From JACKAQ01 sp020634975 [NCBI: Calditrichia bacterium] (GTDB lineage: Bacteria > Calditrichota > Calditrichia > RBG-13-44-9), in assembly GCA_020634975.1 (NCBI GenBank), contig JACKAQ010000002.1, positions 1 to 64,000 on the forward strand: a DNA stretch of 64,000 nucleotides. The letters run 5' to 3'. The notes beneath the pieces are model-generated. The model made no database searches. It was not told the DNA's origin and worked only from the letters and a program-made list of their open reading frames with translations. A program made the translations under genes and the position numbers. Numbering within the stretch: the first letter of the stretch is position 1; each line of letters opens with the position of its first letter. Positions 1 through 8,735 of the stretch are shown one piece after another.

Positions 1-152
1 TTTCCGAAACGGGGTTAAAAACATCTTCTGCAATTCGATTACACCGCGTAATAACGATTACGACTTCTATTATTCAACGCGAATTGGGGAATTTGACGCC
101 CGAACTGCAAATGCAGGTTGATGAAAAACTCCGGAAGCTTTTTCAATTGTAG
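1..152 (+). CDS. MazF/PemK-like type II toxin, C-terminal fragment
   Basis: An open frame entering from the left edge ends at the TAG at 150-152. The roughly 49 residues visible (SAIRLHRVITI, then a helix ending in VDEKLRKLFQL) match the C-terminal end of MazF/PemK-type mRNA interferases, whose last strand carries the RLHRV-like motif and whose last helix reads LSPELxxxVDExLRxLL. The N-terminal RNA-binding loop and any antitoxin gene lie outside the window, so activity cannot be judged. The following 211 bases hold no gene. Confidence 0.7.
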   Translation, partial: SETGLKTSSAIRLHRVITITTSIIQRELGNLTPELQMQVDEKLRKLFQL

Positions 153-363
153 GTGATTTCAAATATTTTTACGACGGTAATAAACAAATTAGTTGTGGAT
201 ATTGAATGAGGGATATGGCTAACTGACGGGATATTTTTCCGGCAAGCGGGGATTTCTTCATTAGATTAGTTTTCAAAAAGCGTTATCAAAATACTACATT
301 ACCAATTTTCTTTATCAACGAATCAGGAAAAAACAAAACCAAATCGAAATAAAAGGAACCTGA

Positions 364-1377
364 ATGGAAACACCCACAGAAATGCTCTCGAACGAAACGG
401 TATTGGCTTGTCAGGCAAAAGCGGAAGCGTTGCGCAACAACATCGGTAAAATTATTCGCGGAAAAGACGCGGAAGTGGCAAAAGTTGTGACCTGCATGGT
501 TGCCGGCGGACATTTGTTGCTGGAAGATTTGCCGGGATTGGGAAAAACCAGCATGGCCAAGTCGCTGGCGTTTTCCATCGAAGGGAAACATACGCGTAAC
601 GAATCAGACAGTCATGTGGAGTTCAAGCGCATCCAGTTTACCCCGGATTTGCTCCCGATGGATTTGATCGGTACCTATATTTTTGATGATCGCAATAAAG
701 ATTTTCTGTTCAAAGCGGGACCGCTGTTCTCGAATATCGTGCTGGCGGACGAAATTAACCGCGCATCGCCGAAAGTGCAATCCGCGTTGCTCGAATGTAT
801 GGCGGAAAACCAGATCACCGTTGGGGAGAAAACCTATCCGCTCGATCCTTTTTTCTTTGTGATCGCCACCCAAAACCCCATTGAGTTTGAAGGCACTTAT
901 CCGTTGCCTGCCGCACAGCTCGATCGTTTTTTCATGAAGTTCAACTTCGGCTATGTTTCCGAAGATAAGGAAATGGAAATTTACCGCGATTATCTCTCGA
1001 TCAACAAAATTCCCGAAACTGTTCATCCGGTGATCAAATATGAAGATATCATGATGCTGCGCAACAACGCGGAGTTTGTGTTTGTCCATCCGGAAATTAT
1101 TCACGCGGTGAGCAATATCGTTCGCCATACGCGTAGCGACGATGCGATTCGACTGGGCGCATCCACCCGGAGCGGGATTATTTATTTGAAATGTTTGCGG
1201 GCATACGCGCTGCTGCACGGCCGCAATTATGTGGTGGAAGACGATTTGAAAACGCTGGCGCACAGCGTGCTCAATCACCGCCTGATTTACAAAAACCAGG
1301 ATGAAGGCGAGGCGGCGCTCAATCGCATTGTGCAACGGGAAGTGGAGCGTTTGGCGAATTTGAATATCGAAAATTGA
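364..1377 (+). CDS. MoxR-family AAA+ ATPase
   Basis: A 337-residue cytosolic AAA+ ATPase of the MoxR group, which typically acts as a chaperone-like ATPase activating VWA-domain partners. The Walker A motif (GLGKTS) is near residues 58-63, Walker B with the sensor region (LADEINRA) near 126-133, and the PLPAAQLDRF arginine-finger segment follows. Length is usual for the family. The ATG at 364 is preceded by AAAAGGAACCTGA, a good Shine-Dalgarno match. No DUF58, VWA or transglutaminase partner follows, which is unusual because MoxR genes normally sit in such clusters. The VWA protein at 54549 is 53 kb away and is not obviously its partner. Confidence 0.9.
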   Translation: METPTEMLSNETVLACQAKAEALRNNIGKIIRGKDAEVAKVVTCMVAGGHLLLEDLPGLGKTSMAKSLAFSIEGKHTRNESDSHVEFKRIQFTPDLLPMDLIGTYIFDDRNKDFLFKAGPLFSNIVLADEINRASPKVQSALLECMAENQITVGEKTYPLDPFFFVIATQNPIEFEGTYPLPAAQLDRFFMKFNFGYVSEDKEMEIYRDYLSINKIPETVHPVIKYEDIMMLRNNAEFVFVHPEIIHAVSNIVRHTRSDDAIRLGASTRSGIIYLKCLRAYALLHGRNYVVEDDLKTLAHSVLNHRLIYKNQDEGEAALNRIVQREVERLANLNIEN

Positions 1378-1493
1378 GTGTGAAACCGGGAGATATTTGA
1401 CAGGATTAACATAATCGTTTTGTGTGTTACGATAACAGAATGAATTTCTGATAATTTTCAGTGGTCAATTGATACGCCGTTTAAAAGAGAAAA

Positions 1494-1557
1494 GAGATTC
1501 CTGCCTTCGCAGGAATGACACATTTAGCTGTCACCCCTGCGCATGCAGGGGTCTCCC
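1494..1557. repeat. dispersed palindromic repeat, two-hairpin copy
   Basis: Two adjacent hairpins lie in the 296-base gap between moxR and the dehydrogenase. The first is ATTCCTGC (1497-1504), loop CTTC, GCAGGAAT (1509-1516), followed by GACA. The second is ACCCCTGC (1533-1540), loop GCAT, GCAGGGGT (1545-1552). The same units recur near 8.6, 13.66 and 16.18 kb. The layout resembles a REP/MITE-like intergenic repeat; there is no T-tract as in a terminator. The rest of the gap shows nothing recognisable. Confidence 0.75.
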
Positions 1558-1673
1558 GATAAACGGATAGGCATTATTTTCTGTTAATTCATCCCGTAAA
1601 TCCTGTAATGCTGTCAAAACAAAACAGAAGCATCATGTAAAGCCTGTCACCCTGTCTAAAAATAGATAAAACC

Positions 1674-2630
1674 ATGAAAATAGTTGTCATCGAAAGCTAC
1701 ACGTTGAATCCCGGTGATTTGAGTTGGGATTCGCTGCAATCGCAGGGCGACTGCGATTTTTATGAACGCACGTCTGCAAAACAACTGGTGGAGCGCTGCC
1801 GCGATGCGGAAATTGTGCTCACCAATAAATCCGTGTTTACTGCGGATACATTTTCGCAACTGCCGAAGTTGCGTTATCTGGGGGTGATGGCAACCGGTTA
1901 CAACGTTATCGAAATCGATGCTGCGAAGAAAAATAATGTGATCGTAACCAACGTGCCGGATTACGGCGCGCCGTCTGTCGCGCAAATGGTATTCGCGCAT
2001 GTTTTGAATTTGACGCAACGGGTTGCCCATCATCACGATGCCGTGCTGAGCGGAAAATGGGAGAAATCCGGTGATTTTTGTTTCTGGGATTATCCTTTGG
2101 TTGAACTGAACGGGCTGACGCTCGGGATTCTCGGATACGGGAACATCGGCAAAGCGGTTGCGAAAATCGCACTCGGATTCGGGATGAAGGTTATTTTCCA
2201 CACGCCGCATCCGCCGGAAAATCTGCCGGAAAATGTTGTCGCAGTCGATCTCGAAACGCTGTTTCGCAACAGCGATGTGCTCAGCCTGCATTGCCCGCTC
2301 ACCGATGAAACACATAAAATTGTCAACGCAGAACGGCTGGCGAAAATGAAATCTTCTGCGCTGCTGATCAACACCAGTCGCGGACCGTTGATCGATGAAG
2401 CCGCGTTGCGCAATGCGCTCAACAATGAACGCATCGCCGGTGCCGGACTGGATGTGCTGGACAGCGAACCGCCGAAATCCGGTCACCCGTTGTTTGGCGC
2501 AAACAACTGCATCATCACGCCGCATATTGCCTGGGCAACCCGTGCATCGCGCCAGCGATTGCTGAATACGGTTGTCGAAAATGTGCAGGCATTTCTCAAC
2601 GGCAAGCCACAGAATGTTATTCATTCTTGA
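1674..2630 (+). CDS. D-2-hydroxyacid dehydrogenase (glycerate dehydrogenase-like)
   Basis: A 318-residue NAD(P)-dependent D-isomer-specific 2-hydroxyacid dehydrogenase, reversibly reducing a 2-oxoacid such as hydroxypyruvate or glyoxylate. The nucleotide-binding motif GYGNIG is near residues 154-159. The catalytic set is complete: Arg in NTSRGP (about 235), Glu in DSEPP (about 265) and His in TPHIAW (about 284). Size and motifs fit the glycerate/hydroxypyruvate reductase branch, but the substrate cannot be fixed from sequence. The ATG at 1674 has only weak ribosome binding sequence upstream. The downstream csaA-like gene begins 14 bases after the stop, suggesting cotranscription. Confidence 0.9.
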   Translation: MKIVVIESYTLNPGDLSWDSLQSQGDCDFYERTSAKQLVERCRDAEIVLTNKSVFTADTFSQLPKLRYLGVMATGYNVIEIDAAKKNNVIVTNVPDYGAPSVAQMVFAHVLNLTQRVAHHHDAVLSGKWEKSGDFCFWDYPLVELNGLTLGILGYGNIGKAVAKIALGFGMKVIFHTPHPPENLPENVVAVDLETLFRNSDVLSLHCPLTDETHKIVNAERLAKMKSSALLINTSRGPLIDEAALRNALNNERIAGAGLDVLDSEPPKSGHPLFGANNCIITPHIAWATRASRQRLLNTVVENVQAFLNGKPQNVIHS

Positions 2631-2644
2631 TCGAGTCAATTTCA

Positions 2645-2983
2645 ATGGAAACAATCAATTGGGATGATTTTCAAAAAGTGGCGCTGTGCGTCGGCACCAT
2701 TATCGATGCGCAGGAATTTCCCGAAGCCCGAAAACCCGCATACAAACTTTGGGTAGATTTTGGGGCGGATATCGGCATCAAACAATCATCGGCGCAAATT
2801 ACGGCGCACTATTGTTTATCAGAACTGATCGGCAAACAGGTAATTGGTGTGGTCAATTTCCCACCCAAACAAATTGGTCCGTTTATATCGGAATGTCTGG
2901 TCACCGGATTTCATGATCAAAATGGCGATGTTATTTTGGCAATCCCCGAAAAGCCCGTTCCCAACGGCACCCGATTGCTTTAG
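2645..2983 (+). CDS. csaA: CsaA-like tRNA-binding-domain protein
   Basis: A 112-residue single-domain protein of the CsaA/EMAP-II tRNA-binding OB-fold family. It opens METINWDDFQKVALCVGTI and carries the conserved KQSSAQIT, VVNFPPKQIG and LAIPEKPVPNGTRL segments. CsaA binds tRNA and was described as an export-related chaperone in Bacillus. I chose the ATG at 2645 because family members start at (M)xTINWEDFQ. An in-frame TTG at 2627 would overlap the upstream stop and add six residues without homology. It is probably cotranscribed with the dehydrogenase upstream. Confidence 0.88.
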   Translation: METINWDDFQKVALCVGTIIDAQEFPEARKPAYKLWVDFGADIGIKQSSAQITAHYCLSELIGKQVIGVVNFPPKQIGPFISECLVTGFHDQNGDVILAIPEKPVPNGTRLL

Positions 2984-3085
2984 CACAGCAAACGAATATC
3001 AACACTGGCAAGATCTGCATTTGTAAATTCCAAACTCAGTTCGTATCTTCACCTTCGAAATTTTCATAAAAAAAGAGGTACCATT

Positions 3086-4486
3086 TTGCAGAATATCGAA
3101 CAATGGATTGTCGCATTTGCCGATGCAGCCTGGGGACCGTGGTTGTTGGTGCTGTTGTTGGGGGGCGGGTTGTTTTTTCTGGTGTTTTCGCGATTGATTC
3201 CGTTCCGCTATTTCCGGCACGGGGTAAATATTCTTCGCGGAAAATACGACGATCCCAACGACGAAGGGGATATTTCCCATTTTCAGGCGTTATCCAGCGC
3301 GTTAGCAGGCACCATTGGCATGGGCAATATTGCCGGGGTTGCTATCGCGATTGCCACCGGTGGTCCGGGTGCGATATTCTGGATGTGGATGAGCGCAATT
3401 GTTGGCGTTGCAACCAAATTTTTCACCTGCACTCTGGCAGTGATGTATCGCGGAAAGGACAGCAAGGGGCATTTGCAGGGCGGACCGATGTATGTCATCA
3501 CCGAAGGTCTCGGCAAAAAATGGCGACCGCTGGCGGTGTTTTTTTCATTAGCCGGATTGATCGGCTGTTTGCCCGCATTTCAGGCCAACCAACTGACGCA
3601 GGTGTTGCGGGATGTTATTTTTATCCCGAACGGCTGGGTGGGTGATGATCCCTTTCTGTTCAACCTGATGACCGGGTTAATTATTGCCGGACTCACATCT
3701 GTGGTTGTATTTGGCGGTATTGCGCGAATTGGGCAAGTTACCTCAAAGCTGGTTCCGGCAATGGTTGTGTTGTATCTGCTGGCAGCCATTTGGATTTTGG
3801 GTACAAACTACACGGAAATCCCTTTTTATTTGAACCTTATTTTTACCGATGCCTTTACCGGTGCAGCCATTGGCGGCGGTGCGTTGGGAACGGTGATTAT
3901 CACCGGTGTCCGGCGGGCGGCGTTTTCCAATGAAGCGGGCATCGGCACCGAAGCAATGGCACATGGTGCTGCAAAAACCGATGAACCGGTTCGCGAAGGT
4001 CTGGTTGCCATGCTCGGACCCTTTGTGGATACGATCGTGGTTTGCACAACAACCGCAATGGTTATCCTCATTTCCGGCGTTTGGAAAACCAGCGCAGATA
4101 ACGGCGTAACGCTCACCTCTACAGCGTTTGAATCGGCGATGCCGGGCGTTGGCGCGTATGTGCTCATCATTTGTGTGCTGTTTTTTAGCACCAGCACTAT
4201 GTTCAGCTATTCCTATTATGGCACCAAATGTCTCGGTTTTTTGATTGGCGCAGAGCGTCAACATTATTATAATTACTTTTATGTGGCGTTGATTGTTGTG
4301 GCGTCCGTTGTTTCGCTCGATGCCGTTGTGAGCCTCATCGATGGCATGTACGCGCTGATGGCGATCCCGACAATGAGCTCCGCATTGATATTATCTCCAA
4401 AAGTGATGAACGCAGCAAAAGATTATTTCCGGCGAATGGACGCCGAAACAGAACTGGGTTACAGACAACAACTTAGCGAGGATTAA
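3086..4486 (+). CDS. alanine/glycine:cation symporter (AGCS) family protein
   Basis: A 466-residue inner-membrane transporter of the AGCS family, which imports alanine or glycine (L or D) with Na+ or H+. About ten hydrophobic segments are visible. Family signatures include AGTIGMGNIAGVA near residues 72-84, the FFTCTLAVMYR segment, and GVRRAAFSNEAGIGTEAMAHG in the middle. The predicted start is TTG at 3086, supported by AAAGAGG about seven bases upstream; no better ATG exists. It is followed after five bases by the DUF1611 gene, so transport of an amino acid probably feeds that enzyme. Confidence 0.92.
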   Translation: MQNIEQWIVAFADAAWGPWLLVLLLGGGLFFLVFSRLIPFRYFRHGVNILRGKYDDPNDEGDISHFQALSSALAGTIGMGNIAGVAIAIATGGPGAIFWMWMSAIVGVATKFFTCTLAVMYRGKDSKGHLQGGPMYVITEGLGKKWRPLAVFFSLAGLIGCLPAFQANQLTQVLRDVIFIPNGWVGDDPFLFNLMTGLIIAGLTSVVVFGGIARIGQVTSKLVPAMVVLYLLAAIWILGTNYTEIPFYLNLIFTDAFTGAAIGGGALGTVIITGVRRAAFSNEAGIGTEAMAHGAAKTDEPVREGLVAMLGPFVDTIVVCTTTAMVILISGVWKTSADNGVTLTSTAFESAMPGVGAYVLIICVLFFSTSTMFSYSYYGTKCLGFLIGAERQHYYNYFYVALIVVASVVSLDAVVSLIDGMYALMAIPTMSSALILSPKVMNAAKDYFRRMDAETELGYRQQLSED

Positions 4487-4491
4487 TATTT

Positions 4492-5559
4492 ATGATTAAG
4501 GGCACAGCTATTGTCCTGACGAACGGTTGGTTAAACAACCTGCATGCCAAAACCTGCCACGGACTGCTCCGCGGCACCGAACGATTTGATGTGTTAGCCG
4601 TCGTCGATCCCGTATTTGCCGGAAAAGATGCCGGTGAAATTATGGATGGAAAAAAACGCGGTATTCCCGTTTATGCAAACGTTACCGAAGCCATCGAAAA
4701 GGTTGGCAAAACGCCCAAATATGCAGTCGTTGGCGTTGCCGTTCACGGTGGGAAATTGCCCAAAGAGATGCGCAGCGAATTGTTCACCGCTATGCGAAAA
4801 GGGCTGTCCGTCATTTGCGGATTGCATTCATTTTTGAGCGACGATCCCGAATTTATTAAAATAGCCGAAGAAACCGGTGTCGAGATGTTTGACGTTCGCA
4901 AACCCCGCCCGATCAGCGAATTGCGTTTCTGGTCCGGCGAAATTTATGATATCAAAAATGCCGTTGTGGCCGTTTTGGGAACCGATTGCGCGCTCGGCAA
5001 ACGCACTACCGCCCGGTTTTTGACGGAAACTTGCCGGAATCACGGCATCTCCGCCGAGATGATTTACACCGGTCAAACCGGCTGGATGCAGGGGAATCGA
5101 TACGGTTTTGTGTTCGATTCCACCGTCAACGATTTTATCAGCGGTGAAATTGAGCGGGCGATTGTGGATTGTGCAAAAGAAGCCAATCCCGATGTCATGT
5201 TTATCGAAGGACAATCCGCATTGCGCAACCCCAGTGGTCCCTGTGGCACGGAATTTCTGCTGTCCGGTAACGCAAAAGGCGTTATTCTGCAACATGCGCC
5301 CGGACGCGATATGTTCGAAGGTCACGAAGAATTGGGTGTGAAAATCCCCACATTGCTGGATGAAATTGCGCTGATCAAAATGTATGGCTCCCGGGTGCTC
5401 GGCATCGCGTTGAACGAGGAATCGTGGACGGATGCCCAAATGCGCAGTTATCAGCAGCAGCAGCGAGAGCTGTTGGGGATTCCAGTGGTGCGCCCGCTGG
5501 TTGAAGGTGTTGAAGGATTGTTGCCTGCTATCCGCGAATATATTCAAACGGGAGCGTAA
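4492..5559 (+). CDS. DUF1611 family protein (possible D-amino-acid N-acetyltransferase)
   Basis: A 355-residue cytosolic protein of the DUF1611 family, with an N-terminal Rossmann-like domain and a C-terminal P-loop-type domain. The P-loop-like motif GTDCALGKRT is near residues 163-172, followed by the family segments YTGQTGWMQG and EGQSALRNP. Some DUF1611 members (DgcN) are described as D-glutamate N-acetyltransferases next to a dipeptide epimerase. Here no epimerase is present, but an AGCS amino-acid symporter lies immediately upstream and a D-Ala-D-Ala carboxypeptidase three genes downstream. A role in D-amino-acid or murein-peptide metabolism is inferred from this context only. Confidence 0.82.
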   Translation: MIKGTAIVLTNGWLNNLHAKTCHGLLRGTERFDVLAVVDPVFAGKDAGEIMDGKKRGIPVYANVTEAIEKVGKTPKYAVVGVAVHGGKLPKEMRSELFTAMRKGLSVICGLHSFLSDDPEFIKIAEETGVEMFDVRKPRPISELRFWSGEIYDIKNAVVAVLGTDCALGKRTTARFLTETCRNHGISAEMIYTGQTGWMQGNRYGFVFDSTVNDFISGEIERAIVDCAKEANPDVMFIEGQSALRNPSGPCGTEFLLSGNAKGVILQHAPGRDMFEGHEELGVKIPTLLDEIALIKMYGSRVLGIALNEESWTDAQMRSYQQQQRELLGIPVVRPLVEGVEGLLPAIREYIQTGA

Positions 5560-5562
5560 TTG

Positions 5563-6399
5563 ATGCGCTTCCGCAACTGGCTGTTCGCCATTTTGTTGAT
5601 TGCCGGTCCGCTTTCGGCGGCAGTCGTCGAAATCCGCGATGTGCCCAGTGCCGCAATGGATACCACCCTTCAGGCGCTGATTATTTTGCCGGATAGTTAT
5701 GCTACATCATCGGAAACGCGGTTTCCGGTGATGTATCTGCTGCACGGACACGGCGGCGATCACACCAATTGGAATGCCAAAACCGGTGTTGCGGTGTTGG
5801 CGGATGTTTATCAAATGATCATCGTTTGCCCGGACGGGAACGAGGACAGTTGGTATTTCGATAGTCCTTTTGACCCGAAATCGCAATTCGAAACCCATGT
5901 GGCAGTTGAAGTCGTCGCATTTGCAGATGCCAATTTCCGAACCATTAACAATCGTTCAGGTCGTGCGATTACAGGGCTTAGCATGGGCGGACACGGCGCA
6001 TTGTTGCTGGCTGCCCGTCACCCGGAAACCTTCGGCGCTGCCGGCAGCATCAGCGGTGGATTGGATATTCGCCCCTTTCCGGAACGCTGGGGACTGGCAG
6101 AAACAATTGGTTCGATCGAAGATTTTCCGGCACGATGGGATTCCCTCTCGGTTGCCGGAAACATTGCCGCGCTCAAATCTGCCAATCTCGCGCTGATCTT
6201 CGATTGCGGCGTCAACGATTTTTTTATCGACGTTAACCGCAGCCTGCATCGCGCACTGCTCGATGCGGAAGTGCCGCACGATTACAGCGAACGTCCCGGT
6301 GGTCACAGTTGGCAATATTGGGATAATTCCATTCGCTATCAATCCTTGTTTTTCAACATTTACTTCAACAAAGCCCGGCAAAATGACGCACCCGAATAA
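5563..6399 (+). CDS. secreted esterase of the Esterase D/antigen 85 fold
   Basis: A 278-residue alpha/beta-hydrolase of the putative esterase family (PF00756 type). A hydrophobic N-terminal signal sequence (NWLFAILLIAGPLSAAV) predicts export. The oxyanion region YLLHGHGGDHTNW and the nucleophile elbow GLSMGG (Ser near 140) are clear, with a later Asp (DCGVND) and His (PGGHSW) completing a plausible triad. I chose ATG 5563 over the preceding TTG, which would overlap nothing useful. It starts three bases after the DUF1611 stop and overlaps the next gene by 17 bases, so these are one transcript. Substrate unknown. Confidence 0.87.
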   Translation: MRFRNWLFAILLIAGPLSAAVVEIRDVPSAAMDTTLQALIILPDSYATSSETRFPVMYLLHGHGGDHTNWNAKTGVAVLADVYQMIIVCPDGNEDSWYFDSPFDPKSQFETHVAVEVVAFADANFRTINNRSGRAITGLSMGGHGALLLAARHPETFGAAGSISGGLDIRPFPERWGLAETIGSIEDFPARWDSLSVAGNIAALKSANLALIFDCGVNDFFIDVNRSLHRALLDAEVPHDYSERPGGHSWQYWDNSIRYQSLFFNIYFNKARQNDAPE

Positions 6400-7009
6400 C
6401 ATCGACTGGATTGTTTTTGACATTGGCGGCGTGCTGATCAACATCGATTTTCAGCCGACCATCGGCATGTTGTCCCAAAGATCCGGATTGCCGGAACAGG
6501 ATGTGCGCAACGTTTTGCTGGGGCGCTCCGATGGCGGCGGCGTGCTCGCGGATGCGTTGAGCACCGGCAACATCGATCTCAAAACCTATCTCTCAGAAAC
6601 GATCCGGGCGTTGAAAGGCTGCATATCGCCCCGCGAATTAATCATCCTTCGGCAAGCTGAGTTAACGACTGTAAATAAAGCACTTGCGCAAACGCTGCCC
6701 AAATTGAAATCCCGCTATCATCTGGCCTGCTTTTCAAACTCAAACGTGATTCATTGGGGATACATGCTGAAAAATTATGATTTCTTTCGCCATTTTTCAG
6801 TGAAAATGGGATCGCATATCGCCGGTGCCCGAAAACCGGATGTTGCGGCATATCGCTATATTATTGAACAGCTGAATGTCGCGCCGGAACGCTGTTTGCT
6901 CATCGACGACCGTCCGGAAAACATAGCCGCTGCCCAAACATTCGGCATGCAGACGATGCTTTGCGAAGATCCGCAACACATTGCCAAACAACTTGAACAA
7001 TTACGATAA
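6383..7009 (+). CDS. HAD-superfamily hydrolase (subfamily IA)
   Basis: A 208-residue haloacid-dehalogenase-like phosphatase. Motif I is VFDIGGVLIN, with the nucleophile Asp replaced in the usual 'DxGG' style of this subgroup. Motif II is SNSN, the lysine lies in GARKPD, and motif IV is LIDDRPEN. The sequence is like the YihX/epoxide-hydrolase N-domain branch, which dephosphorylates small sugar phosphates. The open frame extends upstream inside the esterase gene, but the conserved region begins just after ATG 6383, so I take that start. Translation is probably coupled through the 17-base overlap with the esterase. Confidence 0.85.
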   Translation: MTHPNNIDWIVFDIGGVLINIDFQPTIGMLSQRSGLPEQDVRNVLLGRSDGGGVLADALSTGNIDLKTYLSETIRALKGCISPRELIILRQAELTTVNKALAQTLPKLKSRYHLACFSNSNVIHWGYMLKNYDFFRHFSVKMGSHIAGARKPDVAAYRYIIEQLNVAPERCLLIDDRPENIAAAQTFGMQTMLCEDPQHIAKQLEQLR

Positions 7010-7027
7010 ACAATGGAATATTGACAG

Positions 7028-8536
7028 ATGAAAACATTTACGAACACATCATTTTTTACCGTTTTGCTCGCAGCAACCGTTTTTTTTGCCGGCTGTTCGG
7101 GACGAAGCCAGTTGCGCTCACCGGCGGGATCGATGCAGCCGGTCGAACAATTAGCACATCAAATTGATCGTGCGTTGGCGGATTCGGCGATGTCGCAATC
7201 CGACGCCGCGGTAAAAGTGGTGTCGCTGGAAACCGGCGAAACGCTCTATTCGCACAACAGCCAGATGCTGATGCATCCGGCGTCGAACATGAAATTGCTG
7301 TCCACGGCTTCCGCGTTGAAAAATCTGGGACCGAATTTCCGGTTTAAAACGGAAGTTTATACGGACTCCGCCGCGCATTCGGACAGCGCGATCACCGGAA
7401 ATTTATACATCAAAGGCTATGGCAATCCCGATTTGACCACCGACGATTTGCGCTGGATGGTTAATGAATTGAAGAAAAAAGGTGTTCGCAGCGTTTCCGG
7501 GAATCTCGTTTGCGATGAATCGTATCTCGATGATCTGTATTGGGGGAACGGCTGGATGTGGGACGATGTTTCCGCATGGGAATGGGCGCCCATTTGCGCG
7601 TTGACGGTTAACGACAATTGTGTGGAAATTACCGTTGCGCCCGGTGAAACGATTGGCGCGCCGCTGTCGGTATCGATTGAGCCGGAAACCCGGTTTATGC
7701 AGATCGCCAATACCGCGAAAACCGTTGCCGAAAGCGACAGCCAGATTCGCAAAGCATACAAAGCCGAACGCGTTTGGCGACCCATCGCCAAAAATATTTA
7801 CGAAGTTGCAGGCGGTCGCTATCTGTCAGACAGAACAAGAACTTACACGGTGGATGTCGTTGATGCATCCTATTATGTCGGAACGTTGTTCAGCGAATTG
7901 ATGCGCGAAGCGGGCATCATGTTTTACGGAAAAATCGAGCGTGGTTTGCTGCCGGAAAATCCGCAATTGCTGATTCGTCACCAATCCGAACCGCTGACCG
8001 AAGTGGTGCTGAACACCAACAAAGTGAGCGATAATTTATCCGCCGAATTGCTGCTCAAAGTCGTTGGCGCAGAGGTGAGCGGCACGCCCGGCACCGCTGA
8101 AAAAGGGCTATCTGCCATTCGTAAAATGTTGCAGGAAGCGGGTGTGGACAGCACAAGCTATCGTATTACGGATGGCTCCGGTGTTAGCCGATACAATATT
8201 ATTACGGCGAATTTGCTGATCGAATTGCTCAAATCGATGGATGCGGATCCCCGGGTTTCGGCGGAATACCGGGCATCGCTGCCGATTGCCGGTATCGACG
8301 GCACGCTGCGCAGCCGCATGCACGACACCGCCGCACAAAGCGTGTTGCGTGCGAAAACGGGAACGCTCAGCGGTGTGACAACCCTCAGCGGTTACACCGT
8401 TACCGCCGACGGCGAAAAATTGGCATTCAGCATGATGATGCAGCATTTTGTGCTGCCCGCATCGAAAATCCGCGCGGTGCAGGATAACATTGGTGAAATT
8501 TTGAATAATTTTTCCCGTCGTCCGGTTGCGGAGTGA
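7028..8536 (+). CDS. dacB: D-alanyl-D-alanine carboxypeptidase/endopeptidase, PBP4 type
   Basis: A 502-residue peptidase S13 enzyme that trims or cleaves peptidoglycan peptides in the periplasm. The three penicillin-binding motifs are present: SNMK near residues 86-89, SDN near 334 and KTG near 443, with the large insertion between the first and second motifs typical of PBP4. The N-terminus is hydrophobic and ends FFAGCSG, a plausible lipobox with Cys near 22, so it may be a lipoprotein. It begins 18 bases after the HAD gene and is the last gene of the run from 3086. Confidence 0.92.
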   Translation: MKTFTNTSFFTVLLAATVFFAGCSGRSQLRSPAGSMQPVEQLAHQIDRALADSAMSQSDAAVKVVSLETGETLYSHNSQMLMHPASNMKLLSTASALKNLGPNFRFKTEVYTDSAAHSDSAITGNLYIKGYGNPDLTTDDLRWMVNELKKKGVRSVSGNLVCDESYLDDLYWGNGWMWDDVSAWEWAPICALTVNDNCVEITVAPGETIGAPLSVSIEPETRFMQIANTAKTVAESDSQIRKAYKAERVWRPIAKNIYEVAGGRYLSDRTRTYTVDVVDASYYVGTLFSELMREAGIMFYGKIERGLLPENPQLLIRHQSEPLTEVVLNTNKVSDNLSAELLLKVVGAEVSGTPGTAEKGLSAIRKMLQEAGVDSTSYRITDGSGVSRYNIITANLLIELLKSMDADPRVSAEYRASLPIAGIDGTLRSRMHDTAAQSVLRAKTGTLSGVTTLSGYTVTADGEKLAFSMMMQHFVLPASKIRAVQDNIGEILNNFSRRPVAE

Positions 8537-8593
8537 GGTTTGAAAATTACAAGTTGAGAAATTCAGGTCGGTTTTGCAGGATTTTTAGGGATA

Positions 8594-8653
8594 ACTGCAT
8601 TCGCAGGAGAGACAATTTTTTTACGGTCACCCCTGCGAATGCAGGAGTGGGGA
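8594..8653. repeat. dispersed palindromic repeat, diverged two-hairpin copy
   Basis: This element lies between the convergent dacB and aldehyde dehydrogenase genes. CTGC-ATTC-GCAG (8595-8606) is followed by a GAGA-type tail, then ACCCCTGCGAATGCAGGAGT (8629-8648) forms the second hairpin. It has the same two-part arrangement as the copy at 1494-1557, with substitutions in the stems. No T-tract follows, so it is not a typical terminator, although it sits where one would be expected. Confidence 0.6.
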
Positions 8654-8735
8654 CATTCTTACAATGTTAAATCAATACATATTTCGCATATAAGTATAAA
8701 TTTGAAAATTACCTTTGCTTCCAAAAATTCTAAAC

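Noticed and set aside
604-1335. 243-residue open frame opposite moxR
   Set aside because: It is a complement of the clear MoxR frame with no family resemblance or ribosome site; a shadow.
364-1377. MoxR paired with the VWA gene at 54549 as one system
   Set aside because: They are 53 kb apart with no connecting evidence.
4828-5547. 239-residue open frame opposite the DUF1611 gene
   Set aside because: Antisense shadow of a well-supported gene.
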